Positions 36,082 to 44,319 of a stretch of 64,000 nt of DNA are shown piece after piece. The DNA comes from JAGNXB01 sp942490895. GTDB lineage: Bacteria; Bacteroidota; Bacteroidia; Chitinophagales; Saprospiraceae. Where the stretch lies: NCBI GenBank assembly GCA_942490895.1, contig CALNZC010000021.1, positions 1 to 64,000 of the forward strand, given 5' to 3'. Below the pieces are notes generated by a model. It was not told the DNA's origin. It made no database searches and was given only the letters and a program-made list of their open reading frames with translations. Both the position numbers and the translations under genes were made by a program. Each line of letters opens with the position of its first letter. The stretch's first letter is position 1.

Positions 36082-37068
36082 ATGAAGCCCTTCATCCTCC
36101 TTTTCATCCTGATAATCACGGTTAGTGGCTTGAGCGCCCAACCCCCCTATTCAGGTACGATATTTATTGATCCGGATATCATGACAGAAACCGACCCATC
36201 TGCCCTCCAAAGCACGACCTATACCGGACAGGGGATGGTGACGATGTACGATCGAAGGATCCCGGACTGGGTCACCGTAAACGCCTTTCTATTTGATGTC
36301 GTTTGGGATGATGGTATCATCAGTGTCGCTCAAGTCAACCCTGAATTTGGAAGCATTGCCGCAGCAGAAATTGAAGCGGAGAAATATGCCTATCTCATTG
36401 GCCAGTTACCCAGCTGCCTTAGAGAAGATGTAAATGAAATATGGATCCACCAGGGCGTAGAAGCGTTTGGCGGTGGTAACAATTCCATCCTGATCCACAC
36501 CGGTCAAAGTGTACTGTATGAAAATGACGGCATCATTGAAGAGACTTTAGTCCATGAAGCCTGTCATACCTCGCTCGATGCAGACCATGCAGCTTCCGCT
36601 GGCTGGCTGGACGCTCAAATGCTGGATGATGAATTCATTTCCGACTACGCAAAAGACAACCCGACCCGGGAAGATATTGCAGAGAGTTACCTGACCTGGC
36701 TGGCTGTCCGGTACAGACAGGACAGTATCTCCGTGGCCGACTATAACAAGATCACGCAAGCCATTCCCAACAGACTGAACTACTTTGATTCGATCACATG
36801 CGACCTGTATCCTTTCGTGAAGAAGAATACCAGCATCACCACTTTTGATCAGAATATTCTTGACATTCATCCAAATCCCACAACAGGTATTCTCTATGTT
36901 GATTCTGAGAACATCAGCGGAGAGGCGTTTCGAATCCTCAATCTACTCGGGCAAGACCTCACATCGATGACCACCATTAGTGGAAATCAAATGGACCTTT
37001 CCCGACTCCCAAGTGGGCCGTACATCATCAAAGGAAGGACCATGATCAATAAAGTTTACAAGCAATAG
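36082..37068 (+). CDS. Secreted zinc-metallopeptidase-like protein with T9SS sorting domain
   Basis: 328 residues. Signal peptide 1-20 (LSAQ). The central domain has HEACH at 158-162 in LVHEACHTSLDADHAASAGW, a zinc-binding HExxH with a possible third ligand in the following Asp/His cluster. Type A sorting domain from about 262 (ILDIHPNPTTGILYVD). Lies 75 bases after another T9SS HExxH protein and may share its transcript. Substrate unknown. Confidence 0.82.
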   Translation: MKPFILLFILIITVSGLSAQPPYSGTIFIDPDIMTETDPSALQSTTYTGQGMVTMYDRRIPDWVTVNAFLFDVVWDDGIISVAQVNPEFGSIAAAEIEAEKYAYLIGQLPSCLREDVNEIWIHQGVEAFGGGNNSILIHTGQSVLYENDGIIEETLVHEACHTSLDADHAASAGWLDAQMLDDEFISDYAKDNPTREDIAESYLTWLAVRYRQDSISVADYNKITQAIPNRLNYFDSITCDLYPFVKKNTSITTFDQNILDIHPNPTTGILYVDSENISGEAFRILNLLGQDLTSMTTISGNQMDLSRLPSGPYIIKGRTMINKVYKQ

Positions 37069-37420
37069 GCAGGCATGCCCGACGAAACGCATGAAGATAC
37101 CATGGGGGTATTGGGGTGAATGCCTGATTCATTTCAATACCCCTACGATTTAGATCGCCATCCATCAGACAATGCACCTTCGCTTCCTTGTGAGAAGGCT
37201 CATCTACTCCACACTGCTCAACTGCCCATTCCAGGAAAAGGGGTATGTTTAAGGGCTGATTATTTAGCGGTAAGACAGCGAAAGCAAGGCATCCCCTTAA
37301 TTGATAATCTTAGAGACTACGTATCCCCATCAACGGTAACCAGTCGGTTCATGAAGGATCATCAATACTGGAGCAGTGTGTGCATTAGCTCCAGTCATCA
37401 TTTTAAGAAACACTACATCC
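37069..37420. other. Intergenic region without gene
   Basis: 352 bases. A 114-codon frame starts in it at 37120, but its composition is not protein-like and it overlaps the start of the next gene, so it is left out. No repeat or clear promoter seen. Confidence 0.4.
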
Positions 37421-38197
37421 ATGATCAGATTTTTCAGGAAAATCAGGCAAAGGCTCTTTATTGAAAATAAATTCAGTAAATACTTGCTCTATGCTATCGG
37501 GGAAATTGTGCTGGTGGTCATTGGCATCCTCATTGCGTTACAAATCAATACCTGGAATGAAGGCACAAAGAATCAACACCTGGTTTCCGTTTACAAAACC
37601 GAACTGATCAATGACCTAATACTGGATGCCAGTCATTTTGAATTTCATCTCAATCATGCACAGGCAGAAAACAATATTATTGACAGCATTCGGACCATAC
37701 TGAACAATCCCGAGGCTAATCAGGAAACTCTGAACAGTGTCATTCGAAATAGTCTGACATTTTTTAAAAGAGAACCATGGGTTATGATCGCCTCAACGGA
37801 ATATCCCATTGTGAGTGACAATACGTTCATCTCGCTTCAGAACTCGGGTCAAATCACTTTGCTAGACAATAAATTGCAAGAGGAATTAGTCAGCTTTTAC
37901 GGGTATACCAAAAAGTATTCCTTCATGGTGCAGGAAATCATCAACAGTAAAAACGCAGTCTATTTTGATTATATCAACACGATACCTGCGATTCAATCTT
38001 TAGATCAAAATATTGTCAACCCGAACCTGTATCGTCTGGCTTGGCAAAATGTGGATTGGAGTATTGTACAGATCAAGTTCATTAAATTATTGAACATGTA
38101 TTATGAATTGAATGAAAAAACGAAGTTCTTCAATTCCATGCGTCTGCAAAAGACAAAAATAATGATGGACATACTGAAAACTGATTTGAATCACTAA
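37421..38197 (+). CDS. DUF6090-type membrane protein
   Basis: 258 residues from ATG 37421, giving the typical start MIRFFRKIRQRLFIENKFS. One membrane helix follows (LLYAIGEIVLVVIGILIALQ) and then the conserved INTWNE and a helical periplasmic part. These proteins are very frequent in Bacteroidota and their role is unknown. Start moved from a longer frame because the positively charged MIRFF segment is the family's N-terminus. Confidence 0.85.
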   Translation: MIRFFRKIRQRLFIENKFSKYLLYAIGEIVLVVIGILIALQINTWNEGTKNQHLVSVYKTELINDLILDASHFEFHLNHAQAENNIIDSIRTILNNPEANQETLNSVIRNSLTFFKREPWVMIASTEYPIVSDNTFISLQNSGQITLLDNKLQEELVSFYGYTKKYSFMVQEIINSKNAVYFDYINTIPAIQSLDQNIVNPNLYRLAWQNVDWSIVQIKFIKLLNMYYELNEKTKFFNSMRLQKTKIMMDILKTDLNH

Positions 38198-38264
38198 CGC
38201 ATGTCAACCCATCACCAAATGCACATCGACTCCGCTTGGCCACATGCACTGAACGCTGACAGGT

Positions 38265-39254
38265 ATGAACAGTAGACTCACATATCTCTTCATCCTGACG
38301 CTGATCAGTTTTGCTTCCTGTAAGAAAGATCCCGACATGAATAACCCATCAGGCCCTCCTGGTCCAGGTTTTCATACAAATACCCTTACAGTTGATGGCA
38401 TAGAACGGCACTATATCCTCTATGTGCCTTCGGCCGGATTGGAAAACGGCCAGGTGTATCCGGTAGTTTTTTTACTTCATGGTCATGGGGGTTCAAAGGA
38501 CATTCTCTCCGGACAAAACGGTACAAATTCTGCCTTTCATGCCTGGAAAGAAGTAGCCGAATTAAACTCCCTGATCTTGTGTTACCCAGACGGCACCGTG
38601 GGTCCAGATAACGCTACCGGGTGGAATGATTGTCGAAGTGATGCAACCAAACTCCCTTCACAAAGTGATTCCAAATTCCTGGATAAACTGATTGATCTGT
38701 TTATAAATGATTACCTGGGCGATGCAAAGAGGGTCTACATGTGTGGTGTCTCCAACGGTGGATTCATGACCATGCGAATGGGCATAGAGCATGCGGATAA
38801 AATTGCCGGCCTGGCCATCATCAACGCCCAAATGGCCACACATTCCGAATGTGGGCAGCCCGCGACTCCACTCCCCATTCTGATCATGAATGGAACTGCC
38901 GACAATCTCGTCCCCTATGACGGCGGCACGATTGGCCCAGATTCGGGAACTGCGCTTTCCACCGACAGCACGATAAACTTATGGGTAAAACTCAATGACC
39001 TTCCGACCACACCTGCGATCCATGATTTCACGAATATCGAAATGGATGACCACTCCACAGTGGTCAGAGAACTCTATTCCAATGGCGCTACTGGGAATGA
39101 AGTTTGTCTGTATAAGGTGATTGGTGGTGGGCATGCAGAACCCAGTATCCACCATCAATATTCGAGTCTATTTGAGCTCCTGGTGGGCTATCAAAATCAC
39201 GATATCGAAATGGCCCATGAGGTTTGGGAATTCTTTTCGAGTAAATCAAAATAA
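38265..39254 (+). CDS. Lipoprotein alpha/beta-hydrolase (polyhydroxybutyrate depolymerase/LpqC-like esterase)
   Basis: 329 residues with lipobox FASC (Cys 19). The fold is CE1/LpqC-like: VFLLHGHGGSKD as the oxyanion region, nucleophile Ser in CGVSNGGFMT (GxSxG), and a late GGGHAEPS with the catalytic His. It may split esters of plant polymers or short polyesters at the cell surface. No sugar-utilisation genes stand next to it, so the substrate is open. Confidence 0.85.
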   Translation: MNSRLTYLFILTLISFASCKKDPDMNNPSGPPGPGFHTNTLTVDGIERHYILYVPSAGLENGQVYPVVFLLHGHGGSKDILSGQNGTNSAFHAWKEVAELNSLILCYPDGTVGPDNATGWNDCRSDATKLPSQSDSKFLDKLIDLFINDYLGDAKRVYMCGVSNGGFMTMRMGIEHADKIAGLAIINAQMATHSECGQPATPLPILIMNGTADNLVPYDGGTIGPDSGTALSTDSTINLWVKLNDLPTTPAIHDFTNIEMDDHSTVVRELYSNGATGNEVCLYKVIGGGHAEPSIHHQYSSLFELLVGYQNHDIEMAHEVWEFFSSKSK

Positions 39255-39308
39255 CCCCTGGACAAGTCCGCGCCTATCGCAAAATGTGTTCATAAATTAC
39301 GATTCAAT

Positions 39309-40754
39309 ATGAAATTATCAGCCCCATTCCAAAGACCTGAATTGCAAAAAGGAATTGGCAAAGCAGGCATGTTCAGTTTAGCTTTTGGTGCGATGATCGG
39401 TGTGGGCTGGGTCACGGCCATGGGTTCCTGGTTGTCCAATGCTGGCCCCCTGGGCGCTATTATCGCATTCGCACTTGGTGGACTACTCATGTTAGCGATC
39501 GGGTTTTGCTATGCTGAAGTGACTTCTGCTTTGCCACTCGCGGGTGGCGAAGTGGCCTATGCCTATAAGGCCTACGGCACATCAAAAGCATTTATCGTGG
39601 GTTGGTTTTTGGTATTTGGCTACCTGTCGGTTTCCGCTTTCGAAGCCGTATCCATTAGCAAAGTCATCAGTTACTTAATCCCAGCTATCGATTACTGGCA
39701 ACTCTATACTGTTAACGGCAGCCCAATCTACTTTTCGCATATCGTGTTGAGTGCTGTATTTGTGTTATTGATCAGTGCTATCAACTACACCGGTGTAAAA
39801 AACTCTGCACGCTTTCAGGTCGGGCTGACCATCCTCTTTATCAGCCTCACCTTCATCTTTGTTATTGCCGGCCTCGTGATGGGTGACTGGAATAACCTGC
39901 ATCCACTGTTTTCCAGAAACGTCTCAGGGTCGGTCACTGCCGGCATTGCGATGGTCTTAGTCACTGTCCCCTTCTGGTTTGTCGGTTTTGATACGATTCC
40001 CCAGGCGGCTGAAGAAGCCAATGAGGGCATTTCGGCAAAGACCATAGGGTTGCTCATCCCTTTATCCATTGTTGCAGCAGTCAGTTTTTACATTCTGCTG
40101 ATCATCAGTACTTCCATTGCGGCGCCCTGGAATGACATTCTCAGCGACAAGCTTCCTACTGCGAAAGCGTTTGGAATTGCTTCTGGATCTCCCTTTTTAG
40201 TCAAACTTATTCTGGTTACGGCCATTGTCGGCCTACTCACCAGTTGGAACGGGTTTTTTCTGGCCGGGTCCAGAGTCCTCTTTGCGTTAGGCAGAGGAAA
40301 GATCATCGCGCCCGTCCTTGGGAAATCACATGCAAAACATCAGACACCATACAAGGCCGTTCTATTCAGTGGATTGGTCACCTTTCTGGCTTCATTATTG
40401 GGGCCTGGCGCAATGGTCGCTCTGGTCAATGTGGGTTCACTATGTATTGTCATTGCCTTTTTCGGGGTTTCGGCTTCCTTTCTGACGTTGCGAAAAAAGT
40501 TTCCGGACTTGCATCGCCCCTATCGCACACCAGGAGGTCGGCTTCTGGGATATGTAGGCATGGTGGGTTCACTATGCATCCTGCTATTGATGGTGATTCC
40601 GAATAGTCCGGTCACCTTGGCCTGGCCTTTTGAATGGGTCATCTTTTTGACCTTGTCCATACTTGGCTTTCTCTTCTGGATCTTTAGCCGAAAGAGCCGG
40701 GAGAATGTCAGTAAAGAGGAAAGGAATTATTTAATTCTGGATGAATATGTATAG
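39309..40754 (+). CDS. APC-family amino acid permease
   Basis: 481 residues with about 12 membrane helices. TM1 holds LAFGAMIGVGWVTAMG, the unwound glycine-rich substrate site of APC transporters; TM6 carries VPFWFVGFDTIPQAAEE, typical of the family. Takes up amino acids or amines with protons. The exact substrate cannot be read. 55 bases after the esterase; may be co-transcribed. Confidence 0.9.
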   Translation: MKLSAPFQRPELQKGIGKAGMFSLAFGAMIGVGWVTAMGSWLSNAGPLGAIIAFALGGLLMLAIGFCYAEVTSALPLAGGEVAYAYKAYGTSKAFIVGWFLVFGYLSVSAFEAVSISKVISYLIPAIDYWQLYTVNGSPIYFSHIVLSAVFVLLISAINYTGVKNSARFQVGLTILFISLTFIFVIAGLVMGDWNNLHPLFSRNVSGSVTAGIAMVLVTVPFWFVGFDTIPQAAEEANEGISAKTIGLLIPLSIVAAVSFYILLIISTSIAAPWNDILSDKLPTAKAFGIASGSPFLVKLILVTAIVGLLTSWNGFFLAGSRVLFALGRGKIIAPVLGKSHAKHQTPYKAVLFSGLVTFLASLLGPGAMVALVNVGSLCIVIAFFGVSASFLTLRKKFPDLHRPYRTPGGRLLGYVGMVGSLCILLLMVIPNSPVTLAWPFEWVIFLTLSILGFLFWIFSRKSRENVSKEERNYLILDEYV

Positions 40755-40904
40755 GCTGAACTATCCTGTTGATTACATGATCCCAGATCAATTCATAATC
40801 TAAAACTACAGCCAATATTTAGTTCATATTTTAACGTCGTTCTACTTTTATCAAACATCTTTGACTGACTGAGTTTATAAAAGGTCGTTAATAATTAGGA
40901 CAAT

Positions 40905-41441
40905 TTATCATGCTCCGCCGCTAAATAGCGACGGAGTGCGCCTCCAGACGCTTCGGTCTGGACAGGTCTCACATTTATCCGCCGTAACAAAGTGAAGGAG
41001 GACCACCGTATCCCGACCTCGAGCCCTCGGGGAGGGAGATCGCTTATACGGCGGTTCGACAACCATCATGGCGAAGCTCTTTCCACCAACGCCACAATCC
41101 GCTACTTTATGAAAAGGCAACGTATTGGCTAAGCTGTACAGCTTATTACTTTCACTCTCCAAATCGAATTTTGCAGAAGTCATCGTTTGGTCCTTCGCTA
41201 CTAGTAGATTGCTATAGCCAGCTTTCTACTTTCACTACTATGACCTCGGCTGACTTCTCTCCTCAATTACCAGTGCGGCCGGCCCACCCGCTTCGCGCCT
41301 GCCAGCCGAAGAGGCTGGGTTCCCTCCCTTGAATGTCCCCCGGACAGTCACTCTTCGAGATCGGTCGGTCACCCTTCGGGATCGCTCAGTCATACTCCCT
41401 AGCTAATCCGGACTCACTTTTGAGCCCAGTTACTCCCTCAC
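40905..41441 (-). mobile_element. Degenerate group II intron, internally deleted
   Basis: On the minus strand the stretch reads like the two ends of a bacterial group II intron with nearly all of the reverse transcriptase removed. GAAGTCAGCCGAGGTCATAG, followed by GAAGGACCAAACG and an ATG at 41183, is the usual lead into an intron-encoded RT; about 26 residues of RT-like start (MTSAKFDLESESNKLYSL) remain. Then follow GTCGAACCGCCGTAT and, after an inserted palindrome, ATACGGTGGT, which pair as the domain V stem, and a further stem CTCCGCCGC/GCGACGGAG at 40914-40936 that could be domain VI. GTGAGG at 41441 could be the 5' end, though domain I seems too short. The 91-codon frame 40908-41183 is the fused remnant, not a gene. 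Identity from remembered motifs, so moderate confidence. Confidence 0.55.
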
Positions 41442-41490
41442 TAAGAATAGCTATATTCGAGAGGCGTTTGCCATTCGAGGCACACACAAC

Positions 41491-41551
41491 GTATACAATG
41501 TTCATTGCGAGCAAAAGCTCGCAACGCCATTTATGCTAACCGTTCTCAGCA
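41491..41551 (+). repeat. attC-like imperfect hairpin and 10-bp inverted repeat beside an AT-rich insert
   Basis: A perfect stem TTGCGAGC/GCTCGCAA at 41505-41524 is extended by GTATACAATG (41491-41500) pairing imperfectly with CATTTATGC (41528-41536), which resembles the folded form of an integron attC site. GTTCTCAGCA at 41542-41551 recurs inverted as TGCTGAGAAC at 42043-42052, just past the gene between them. No integrase gene is in the window. Confidence 0.4.
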
Positions 41552-41564
41552 ATAAAAAGAAAAA

Positions 41565-42038
41565 ATGAACCGAGCAATAATCACAATTCTTCTAATCATT
41601 CAAATTCCGCTTTTTACAGCAGCTCAAAATGACAAAACATTTGAAATTCAAGCCGACAAGGTTGATTCAAACTCAAATTCAGAAATACAATTATTCTACG
41701 GAAAATTCAATTCTTGGATCGGGTCAATTGGAAAAGATTCGGCTAAAATTAAACTGAATGAAAAATTGATGGTAAATAATTTCATCATCTTTTCTGAAGA
41801 CGGATTGATAATGAAAGATTTGAGTTTTCATTCGACAGAATCGTGTAAAAATAAAATTTTGGAAACTCTACCAAAACATGGAGCCGTTAACGTTCAGAAC
41901 AATTGGATTTATGTCTCTTTAGAAAGCCACGTGAATAAGCGTGATTTAATCGAAATTTTGGATTTTTTAAAAGAACAAAACATAGATTATCAATTTGGAA
42001 GGGAAGATGAATTTGTGCCGAAATTGATGAAAAAGTAA
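41565..42038 (+). CDS. AT-rich secreted hypothetical protein (likely acquired)
   Basis: 157 residues with signal peptide (IITILLIIQIPLFTAAQ). No known domain; the mature part is mixed alpha/beta (FNSWIGSIGKDSAKIKLNEK, then LIEILDFLKEQNIDYQFG). Its codons are clearly richer in A/T and AAA/AAT than those of the genes around it, and it sits between two arms of a 10-bp inverted repeat and next to a group II intron remnant. This points to lateral arrival as a single-gene unit. Function unknown. Confidence 0.7.
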   Translation: MNRAIITILLIIQIPLFTAAQNDKTFEIQADKVDSNSNSEIQLFYGKFNSWIGSIGKDSAKIKLNEKLMVNNFIIFSEDGLIMKDLSFHSTESCKNKILETLPKHGAVNVQNNWIYVSLESHVNKRDLIEILDFLKEQNIDYQFGREDEFVPKLMKK

Positions 42039-42691
42039 ATACTGCTGAGAACAGGCGATGATCGGGGTATTGGGCTTTATTGCAGGAATCATACTGCTGT
42101 TCGGAGATGATTGGATTACGGGAGGTTTTGGTGCCATTTCCAATACATTTGTGGCTTACCTGTCCTAAAGTCGATCTCAGCATTCGAAAGAGTGAGACTA
42201 AAGATCACTTCTGGGCAGTAATAAACACCCATATTTCATAGTAGACAGTTCACATCTCCCGGCCCGGATATACACTCCGGGATCTCCGTCGGTCCTGTTC
42301 GCCCATACCGGTGAAAAACAATAGCCTGAACTTCACAACGACCTGTCAGTCTTCGACTCCAACCGTCCCTGGAATTAAAAGGACCTTCCCCCGGTAAATA
42401 CTTCTTACCTGCTTTACGATACTCCTTCAGATCAAATAACAGATTGAATGTATATCAGTTATCCAGCCAGGACACTCCGAATCAGATTTTTTCCGAGCCC
42501 CAACCATTCTATAAATGCCGCTTACTTTTTCCAAATGAACACAGAATATGTATTTTAGAGCGTCTAAAACCACTGAAGGCAAACCTCAAGGCGTATCGTG
42601 ATGAATCCTCTACAGGGCTAATAACCTATATCTATCGTCGCAATCCCTATACGATATCAAGAACAAATTCTACTATTTATATAAGAGTCAT
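42039..42691. other. Gene-poor spacer with one short membrane-peptide frame
   Basis: 653 bases. It begins with the second inverted-repeat arm (42043-42052). A 36-codon frame 42058-42168 encodes one hydrophobic helix (MIGVLGFIAGIILLFGDDW), possibly a small membrane protein or the tail of a broken gene. The rest has no convincing coding frame or repeat. Confidence 0.3.
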
Positions 42692-44317
42692 ATGCCGTAC
42701 TTAGATCAATATTCTGATAACTGGACCTCCTTGCAAGCGCGTCACCTCATGAAGAGGACCACATTTGGACCAACTATTGAAATGGTCAATACTGCTACCA
42801 ATCTGGGACTAGATAACACAATAGAGGAGCTATTCGCCAGTCATCCCATGCCGGATCCACCCCTCAAGTCCATTCCCGATGGCACGGGTAACAATCAACT
42901 GAATGATCCCGGTGCGGTTTACGGAGAAACCTGGGTAAATGCTGCTCCCTTCCCCAATGTCAATCCTCCCATGTATCGCAATCGAATTCTTCGCTCCAGG
43001 AGCAAATCGCTGTACTCATGGACTTTCCTGCAAATGCATTATTCCGGGATTTCAATCCGCGAAAAGCTGACCCTGTTCTGGCACAATCATTTTGTGGTGG
43101 GTGATGCCACCATTGCACATCGGGAATACCTATACTATTCATTACTGAGGAACCATGCTTTAGGAAATGTCAAAGAGCTAACGAAGCAGATCACTATAGA
43201 TACAAGTATGTTGTTTTATCTGAGTGGCGCAGAGAACACAAACGCTGCTCCTAATGAAAACTATTCAAGAGAACTGCTGGAGTTGTTTACCATTGGAAAA
43301 GGACCTCTAGTCGCACCTGGTGATTATTCGCATTACAAGGAGGACGATGTCATCCAAATGGCCAAGGTATTAACTGGATGGCGTGTAGCACCCATCAACA
43401 ATCCAAGTACCCTGACTGCACAATTTGATCCTGGAAAACACTCCCAGGGTGACAAGAAATTGTCTCATCGTTTCAACAACGCCATCATTTCTGAGAATGG
43501 CGATCAAGAGTATACGGATCTGATCGACACCATTTTTGAGCAAGAAGAATGCTCCCGTTTCATTGTGCGGAAACTGTATCGGTGGTTTGTGAACACGGAT
43601 ATTACCAGCGATATAGAGGATAATATAATTGAACCGCTCGCTGCCATCATTAGAAATAATGACTTCGAAATTTCAACCGCCCTAAAAGTACTCTTAAAAT
43701 CAGAACACTTTTTCGAATCTACTGCATGCATGATCAAGAGTCCTGTCGACCTGATCATGTCCGCCAGTCGCGGGCTTGGCATACAACCACCCCAGGGAGA
43801 TATTGAAGATGAATATAACCATTGTTATCATTTCTACATCATGAGTGCTGATCTTGAACAGGCCCTCTATTATCATCCCGATGTTGCAGGATGGAAGGCC
43901 TACTACCAAGAACCACTATTTGGAAAACTCTGGATCAACAATCTGATGCTCCCTAAACGACATGAGTTCTGTCGATTAATGATAGAAGGTGGTCAATTCA
44001 GCTACAATGATGTCAATTATACCATTTCCTCCCTGGTGAATGTGCTCAAGATTGTCACCAATATTCCGGATGCAGGAAACCCCAATACACTGATCACCAA
44101 ACTGGCTGAAATCATGTTCAACTATCCCATTGCTGCCAACCAACTGGACAGTCTAAAGGATATTCTCATCCCGGGATTACCCGATTTTGAATGGTCTGTA
44201 GAATATGCAGATTACCTTTCTGACCCTACTGATCAATTACTTGCAGAATCTATTGAAAACAAACTCAGAAATCTCTTTTCTGTAATGGTCAGAATGTCCG
44301 AATTCCAAATCATGTAA
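42692..44317 (+). CDS. DUF1800 family protein
   Basis: 541 residues. The N-terminus ARHLMKRTTFGPTIEMVNTA and FWHNHFVVGDATIAHREYLYY, NYSRELLELFTIG and DDVIQMAKVLTGWRV are DUF1800 marks. No signal peptide is visible, although such proteins are normally thought to be exported. It ends 2 bases before the DUF1501 gene; the two families nearly always occur together, so they probably make a complex. Because the partner has a Tat signal, this protein might be exported folded with it. Function of the family is unknown. Confidence 0.92.
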   Translation: MPYLDQYSDNWTSLQARHLMKRTTFGPTIEMVNTATNLGLDNTIEELFASHPMPDPPLKSIPDGTGNNQLNDPGAVYGETWVNAAPFPNVNPPMYRNRILRSRSKSLYSWTFLQMHYSGISIREKLTLFWHNHFVVGDATIAHREYLYYSLLRNHALGNVKELTKQITIDTSMLFYLSGAENTNAAPNENYSRELLELFTIGKGPLVAPGDYSHYKEDDVIQMAKVLTGWRVAPINNPSTLTAQFDPGKHSQGDKKLSHRFNNAIISENGDQEYTDLIDTIFEQEECSRFIVRKLYRWFVNTDITSDIEDNIIEPLAAIIRNNDFEISTALKVLLKSEHFFESTACMIKSPVDLIMSASRGLGIQPPQGDIEDEYNHCYHFYIMSADLEQALYYHPDVAGWKAYYQEPLFGKLWINNLMLPKRHEFCRLMIEGGQFSYNDVNYTISSLVNVLKIVTNIPDAGNPNTLITKLAEIMFNYPIAANQLDSLKDILIPGLPDFEWSVEYADYLSDPTDQLLAESIENKLRNLFSVMVRMSEFQIM

Positions 44318-44319
44318 TC

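Noticed and set aside
40908..41183. 91-codon minus-strand frame as an independent gene
   Set aside because: Better explained as the start of an intron RT joined to the 3' intron RNA region by deletion.
42444..42704. 86-codon plus-strand frame overlapping the DUF1800 start
   Set aside because: No conserved pattern; overlaps a sure gene.
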